DNA of 8,324 bases. It comes from Candidatus Phaeomarinibacter sp. Lineage in GTDB: Bacteria; Pseudomonadota; Alphaproteobacteria; CGMCC-115125. This document shows positions 6,084 to 8,324 of this stretch, one piece after another. Numbering within the stretch: position 1 is the first letter of the stretch; every line of letters begins with the position of its first letter. The stretch lies in contig JANQMQ010000566.1 in NCBI GenBank assembly GCA_028279995.1, positions 1-8,324 of the forward strand. Reading direction: 5' to 3'. The position numbers and the translations under genes were made by a program. A model generated the notes under the pieces. It was not told the origin of the DNA, did not search any database, and was given only the letters and a program-made list of their open reading frames with translations.

Positions 6084-6426
6084 CTGCCCCGTCAAATTTC
6101 CGGATCGGTATGGAGGTAATACTGACTGGATCAGCCATACGCATGTTGAGCGCGAGCCGGTCCCGATTTTCTGCCGTCAGCCCCTGCCAATGGGTCGTGC
6201 AGCCACAGACCTTGCAACTGTGGAAGGCCAACTGCCTGTCGCCATGGCTGTAAGCGTGCATGCCGTGAGGGCCGGTCGCGATGTCAGCTTCACTGTCATG
6301 ACAATGGGCCCACAGACCGCCGATCCTATTGCAGAAAGAGCAGTTACAGTCGACGAGGGCCTTCGGACGCACCTTCAACGAGAAAGTGACCTTTCCGCAG
6401 TGGCAGGTTCCCTGAATGCTGCTCAC
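6061..6426 (-). CDS. GFA family protein (CENP-V/GFA domain, glutathione-dependent formaldehyde-activating enzyme-like)
   Basis: The family is named for S-(hydroxymethyl)glutathione synthase, but most members have no proven substrate. This 121-residue copy is one GFA domain with the full zinc-ligand set: CHC at 8-10 and CKVC at 71-74 for the structural zinc, and CNCSFC at 27-32 (Cys27, Cys29, Cys32) for the second, catalytic-type site. The start is GTG at 6426; TAA in the same frame lies only 2 codons upstream, so no longer form exists on this side. No clear ribosome-binding site is seen. It follows hisI by 14 bases, so it probably shares its mRNA. Its 3' end overlaps the convergent GNAT gene by 23 bases. 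Family certain; role in formaldehyde metabolism unproven. Confidence 0.88.
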   Translation of the reverse strand: MSSIQGTCHCGKVTFSLKVRPKALVDCNCSFCNRIGGLWAHCHDSEADIATGPHGMHAYSHGDRQLAFHSCKVCGCTTHWQGLTAENRDRLALNMRMADPVSITSIPIRKFDGAVTWSFVD

Positions 6427-6440
6427 AGTATTTTACTACG

Positions 6441-6935
6441 TTAGAGCTTCGTCGGGTTCGGGGCGTCGCCATAGACCTCGACGGGATCAAACGTCTTCTC
6501 GTTTTCCTTGTAGGTCAGGACCACAGACTTGAAGTCACCTTCGGTCTCGCGCTTGCCCATGGGCACTTCGCGGTAGAAGCACGACATGTAGCCCACGTGG
6601 CAGGACGCGCCGGAGCCCGCCACATCCACTTTCATCCAGACAGAGTCCTGATCGTCATCGATGCGCAGCTCGACGATCTTCTGGACAAGCCCCGAGGTCG
6701 CGCCCTTGTGCCAGACGGCCTGGCGCGAGCGGGAGAAGTAGTGGGCCTCGCCGGTTTCAATGGCCTTGGCGAAGGCTTCGTCGTTCATGTAGCCGACCAT
6801 CAGCACGTCGCCTGTATGCACATCCGTCGTTACAACGGGCATCAGGCCATTGGCGTCGAACTTCGGCGCCAGGTCGTGGCCTTCTTCCACCTGCTCAACA
6901 GTCACGCGGGGGGCAAACTCGGGTTTTGTGCTCAT
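6441..6935 (-). CDS. hisI: Phosphoribosyl-AMP cyclohydrolase
   Basis: HisI opens the adenine ring of phosphoribosyl-AMP in histidine biosynthesis (cytoplasm). From ATG 6935 the protein has 164 residues with the family blocks GYMNDEA (48-54), SRSRQAVWHKGATSG (68-82), the acidic metal motif DDDQD (93-97), and SCHVGYMSCFYR (111-122) with zinc ligands Cys112 and Cys119. The canonical motif is D-C-D-x-D; here the Cys is Asp94. It has no fused HisE domain. The tail (123-164), ending near PNPTKL, is of a kind I associate with alphaproteobacteria. An in-frame ATG at 6968 would add 11 residues but lies inside a strong hairpin and adds nothing conserved, so I prefer 6935. It is downstream of folE (76-base gap) and 14 bases before the GFA gene. 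Confidence 0.94.
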   Translation of the reverse strand: MSTKPEFAPRVTVEQVEEGHDLAPKFDANGLMPVVTTDVHTGDVLMVGYMNDEAFAKAIETGEAHYFSRSRQAVWHKGATSGLVQKIVELRIDDDQDSVWMKVDVAGSGASCHVGYMSCFYREVPMGKRETEGDFKSVVLTYKENEKTFDPVEVYGDAPNPTKL

Positions 6936-6961
6936 GGCATCTACTCGCAAATAACAACGGG

Positions 6962-6985
6962 CCTGCATACATAATATGCAGGGCC
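6962..6985. terminator. Strong hairpin between folE and hisI (terminator or processing site)
   Basis: CCTGCATA (6962-6969) and TATGCAGG (6975-6982) form a perfect 8-bp stem with loop CATAA. With one bulged base the stem extends by two G-C pairs (GG/CC). On the minus strand it follows folE by about 26 bases and precedes the hisI ATG by 26 bases. T-rich sequence (GTTGTTATTTG) follows it on that strand, as in an imperfect intrinsic terminator. Confidence 0.5.
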
Positions 6986-7011
6986 GCAGAAATCATGTGT
7001 GGGGCAGCGTT

Positions 7012-7644
7012 TTAGTAGCTACGGTCGCCGCGCACAAGACGGAAGAAGCGCTCTTCCATGCGCGGATCGTCCTTGAACACGCCCGTAAATTGGGTCGTGA
7101 TTGTTGCCACATCAGGCTTTTTGATGCCGCGGGTCGTCATGCACTGGTGCTTGGCCTCGATCATCACGGCCACACCGGCAGGCTTCAGGGCATCCACAAT
7201 CGTGTCAGCGATCTGCGCCGTCATGGTTTCCTGTGTCTGCAGACGCTTGGCAAAAATCTCGATGACGCGGGCAAGCTTGGAGATGCCAACCACGGAATTG
7301 ATCGGCATATAGGCGATGTGCGCCTTGCCGAGGATCGGGACCATGTGGTGCTCACAGTGGCTTTCCAGCGAAATATCGCGAAGCATCACGATGTCGTTGT
7401 AGCCTTCAACCTCTTCAAAGGTGCGGCCGAGCACTTCTGAGGGGTCTTCCTCATAGCCTTCAAAAAACTCTTCGTAGGCGCGCACGACGCGTGAAGGTGT
7501 GTCGATCAGGCCTTCGCGGTCCGGGTTGTCGCCCGCCCATGAAATAAGGGTGCGAACTGCAGCTTCCGCTTCTGCGCGGCTGGGCCGCGTGTCGGCGGTC
7601 TCAGTCATATCGGTGGCATCCATCTTCTCAACCATGGCGTCCAT
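7012..7644 (-). CDS. folE: GTP cyclohydrolase I (type IA)
   Basis: FolE converts GTP to 7,8-dihydroneopterin triphosphate, the first step of folate synthesis and of some pterin and queuosine routes. The protein has 210 residues from ATG 7644. The zinc site of type IA enzymes is complete: SHCEHH at 95-100 gives Cys97 and His100, and HQCM at 166-169 gives Cys168. Other family blocks are [14 protein letters not shown] (40-53), [10 protein letters not shown] (120-129), the RLQTQE block at 134-139, and TRG at 171-173. Residues 1-22 are a variable acidic extension. AAGGA at 7654-7658, 9 bases before ATG 7644, fixes the start; an in-frame GTG at 7668 lacks such a site. hisI follows. A stem-loop leader lies just upstream. 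Confidence 0.96.
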   Translation of the reverse strand: MDAMVEKMDATDMTETADTRPSRAEAEAAVRTLISWAGDNPDREGLIDTPSRVVRAYEEFFEGYEEDPSEVLGRTFEEVEGYNDIVMLRDISLESHCEHHMVPILGKAHIAYMPINSVVGISKLARVIEIFAKRLQTQETMTAQIADTIVDALKPAGVAVMIEAKHQCMTTRGIKKPDVATITTQFTGVFKDDPRMEERFFRLVRGDRSY

Positions 7645-7673
7645 CGTGTTCAGTCCTTCCTGGCGCACGCGCG

Positions 7674-7716
7674 GCCCCCCGTCCCGGTATCGTCGTTAGG
7701 CTTCCGGGCATGAGGC
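7674..7716 (-). promoter_or_regulatory. Stem-loop leader of folE, possible riboswitch-like element
   Basis: Read on the minus strand, CCCGG (7708-7704) and CCGGG (7687-7683) pair around a 16-base loop, and an outer stem GCCTC (7716-7712) with GGGGC (7678-7674) closes below a small internal loop. The element ends 13 bases before the AGGAAGG ribosome-binding site (7661-7655). Alphaproteobacterial folE genes are known to carry a tetrahydrofolate class II (folE motif) riboswitch, which makes this worth testing; I cannot confirm the conserved bases from memory. Confidence 0.3.
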
Positions 7717-7832
7717 GCGGCGAGGCGCTTCATTGGTGAAAACGGAGCGCGAAGCGAGACTTACTCCCTGTCGGCACGCGCGCCGCTGATTGGATATATG
7801 GCACGGGAGACCCCGTCCCACATTGCTTAAAC

Positions 7833-7852
7833 TGTGCATACAGTATTGCACA
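7833..7852. promoter_or_regulatory. 20-bp inverted repeat upstream of the iscU-like gene, possible operator
   Basis: TGTGCA (7833-7838), 8 bases, TGCACA (7847-7852) is a perfect interrupted palindrome of the size of a dimeric regulator site. A second one, ACTGT-N4-ACAGT (7831-7844), overlaps it. It lies about 120 bases before the iscU-like ATG in the divergent spacer with folE. It is not an obvious Fur/Irr, RirA, FNR or LexA box. Confidence 0.35.
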
Positions 7853-7929
7853 TTTGCGATATCAGCCGCGACCATGTCTTGCCTGAAACCGTTAACGTCT
7901 ACGTGTGTTCTCGCAGGTTGGATGACAAG

Positions 7930-7952
7930 AGGGCTTGGAATTCCGCCCTTTT
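7930..7952 (+). promoter_or_regulatory. Hairpin followed by T-run just before the iscU-like start
   Basis: AGGGC (7930-7934) pairs with GCCCT (7945-7949), enclosing the palindrome GGAATTCC (7937-7944), and TTTT (7949-7952) follows. It ends 18 bases before ATG 7971, and no Shine-Dalgarno sequence is visible between. This resembles a weak attenuator or a translation-control hairpin; function inferred. Confidence 0.3.
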
Positions 7953-7970
7953 GGGCACAAATTCACATCC

Positions 7971-8324
7971 ATGAGCCAAACCGTCACCGAAAATGGCCTC
8001 AACGAGGTCTACAACCGCCGCATTCTGGAACTGGCCGGGGATATTCGCCGGATCGGTGTTCTTGACGATGCGGACGCCTCGGCAAGCGCGATCAGCAAGA
8101 TGTGCGGCTCGAAAGTCACCGTGCATGTGAAGATGGCGGACGGCAAGGTCAGTGGCTTCTCCCATCAGGTCCACGCCTGCGCCCTTGGCCAGGCATCGTC
8201 GTCGGTCATGGCGCGGCAGGTCATCGGCGCGACGCGTGACGAGATAGAGAGCGTCCGGGACGCCATGCGCGCCATGCTCAAGGACGGGGGGGAGCCTCCC
8301 ACCGGCAAATGGTCGGACCTCGAG
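7971..8324 (+). CDS. IscU/NifU N-terminal-like iron-sulfur cluster assembly scaffold protein, 5' part (3' end outside window)
   Basis: An unbroken frame from ATG 7971 runs 118 codons to the window edge without a stop. The product is a scaffold of the NifU N-terminal (IscU-like) family, on which Fe-S clusters are built in the cytoplasm. The N-terminal helix (about 9-28) is followed by the first ligand region KMCGSKVTV (43-51, Cys45) and the second, HACALGQASSS (68-78, Cys70). The acidic helix DEIESVRDAMRAMLKD (90-105) matches the family. The loop after Cys45 lacks the second Asp/Cys spacing of classical IscU, as in the shorter alphaproteobacterial relatives found next to folE. The third ligand position, expected downstream, is beyond the window. 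No clear ribosome-binding site precedes the ATG; TTG 7935 is an in-frame alternative but lies inside a hairpin. Confidence 0.9.
   Translation, partial: MSQTVTENGLNEVYNRRILELAGDIRRIGVLDDADASASAISKMCGSKVTVHVKMADGKVSGFSHQVHACALGQASSSVMARQVIGATRDEIESVRDAMRAMLKDGGEPPTGKWSDLE

Larger units (their letters stand above)
7645..7970. other. Divergent spacer between folE and iscU-like gene
   Basis: This roughly 326-base spacer holds the folE ribosome-binding site and leader stem-loop (7645-7716), a G+C-rich repeat GGCGC...GGCGC near 7714-7728, a small ACGGG/CCCGT stem (7803-7816), the 20-bp inverted repeat (7833-7852), a CGTTAACG palindrome (7890-7897) and a hairpin at 7930-7949. No convincing small ORF or sigma-70 promoter is seen. 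Confidence 0.5.

Noticed and set aside
6936..6968. Longer hisI start at ATG 6968
   Set aside because: The 11 extra residues are not family-like and the start lies within the folE-hisI hairpin.
6976..7440. 154-codon plus-strand ORF opposite folE
   Set aside because: Shadow of a firmly identified folE; His/Asp-rich low-quality protein.
7790..8065. 91-codon plus-strand ORF over the iscU-like start
   Set aside because: It is out of frame with the clear Fe-S scaffold reading frame starting at 7971, which continues to the window end.
1..8324. Mobile elements, CRISPR arrays, tRNA or rRNA genes, defence genes
   Set aside because: I looked for repeat arrays, terminal inverted repeats, transposase or integrase motifs and tRNA-like folds and saw none.

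Overview
The window looks like a chromosomal stretch from a GC-rich alphaproteobacterium. The best evidence is the divergent iscU-like scaffold gene next to folE followed by hisI, a neighbourhood I associate with that class. HisI also has the alphaproteobacterial style of C-terminal tail ending in a PNPTKL-like motif. A Caulobacterales/Hyphomonadales-type host is possible, but the sequence does not fix the genus. Nothing marks the region as mobile: there is no transposase, integrase, phage gene, CRISPR array, tRNA or rRNA.

Layout, left to right. (1) The 3' part of a rhomboid protease gene (+), then a 148-base gap with repeated CAGGCA/TGCCTG hairpins, then a small membrane DUF4389 gene (+). 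(2) Convergent to these, a two-gene minus-strand unit: a many-helix DUF2157 membrane protein followed by a GDYXXLXY-domain membrane-anchored protein. (3) A roughly 320-base spacer that carries a candidate unannotated 37-residue basic protein on the minus strand. (4) A stand-alone two-CBS protein (+). (5) A minus-strand pair, patatin-like phospholipase then glutathione transferase (nu/YfcG-like). (6) A GNAT acetyltransferase (+) whose 3' end runs 23 nt into a convergent GFA-family gene. (7) A minus-strand series folE, hisI, GFA. (8) A divergent plus-strand IscU/NifU-like scaffold gene that is open at the window end.

How they fit together. FolE (GTP to dihydroneopterin triphosphate) and HisI (third chemical step of histidine synthesis) are purine-linked biosynthetic enzymes. 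The scaffold protein belongs to Fe-S cluster assembly. DUF2157 and GDYXXLXY are a known co-occurring membrane pair of unknown function. The GST, GFA and CBS proteins suggest thiol, detoxification or stress housekeeping, but no single pathway joins everything.

I do not see an undescribed multi-gene system. The observations most worth checking are small: an 8-bp tandem duplication that appears to have shifted and extended the GNAT C-terminus, the 37-codon ORF at 3014-3127, mutually exclusive hairpins before the DUF4389 gene, and leader or intergenic structures around folE, hisI and the iscU-like gene.
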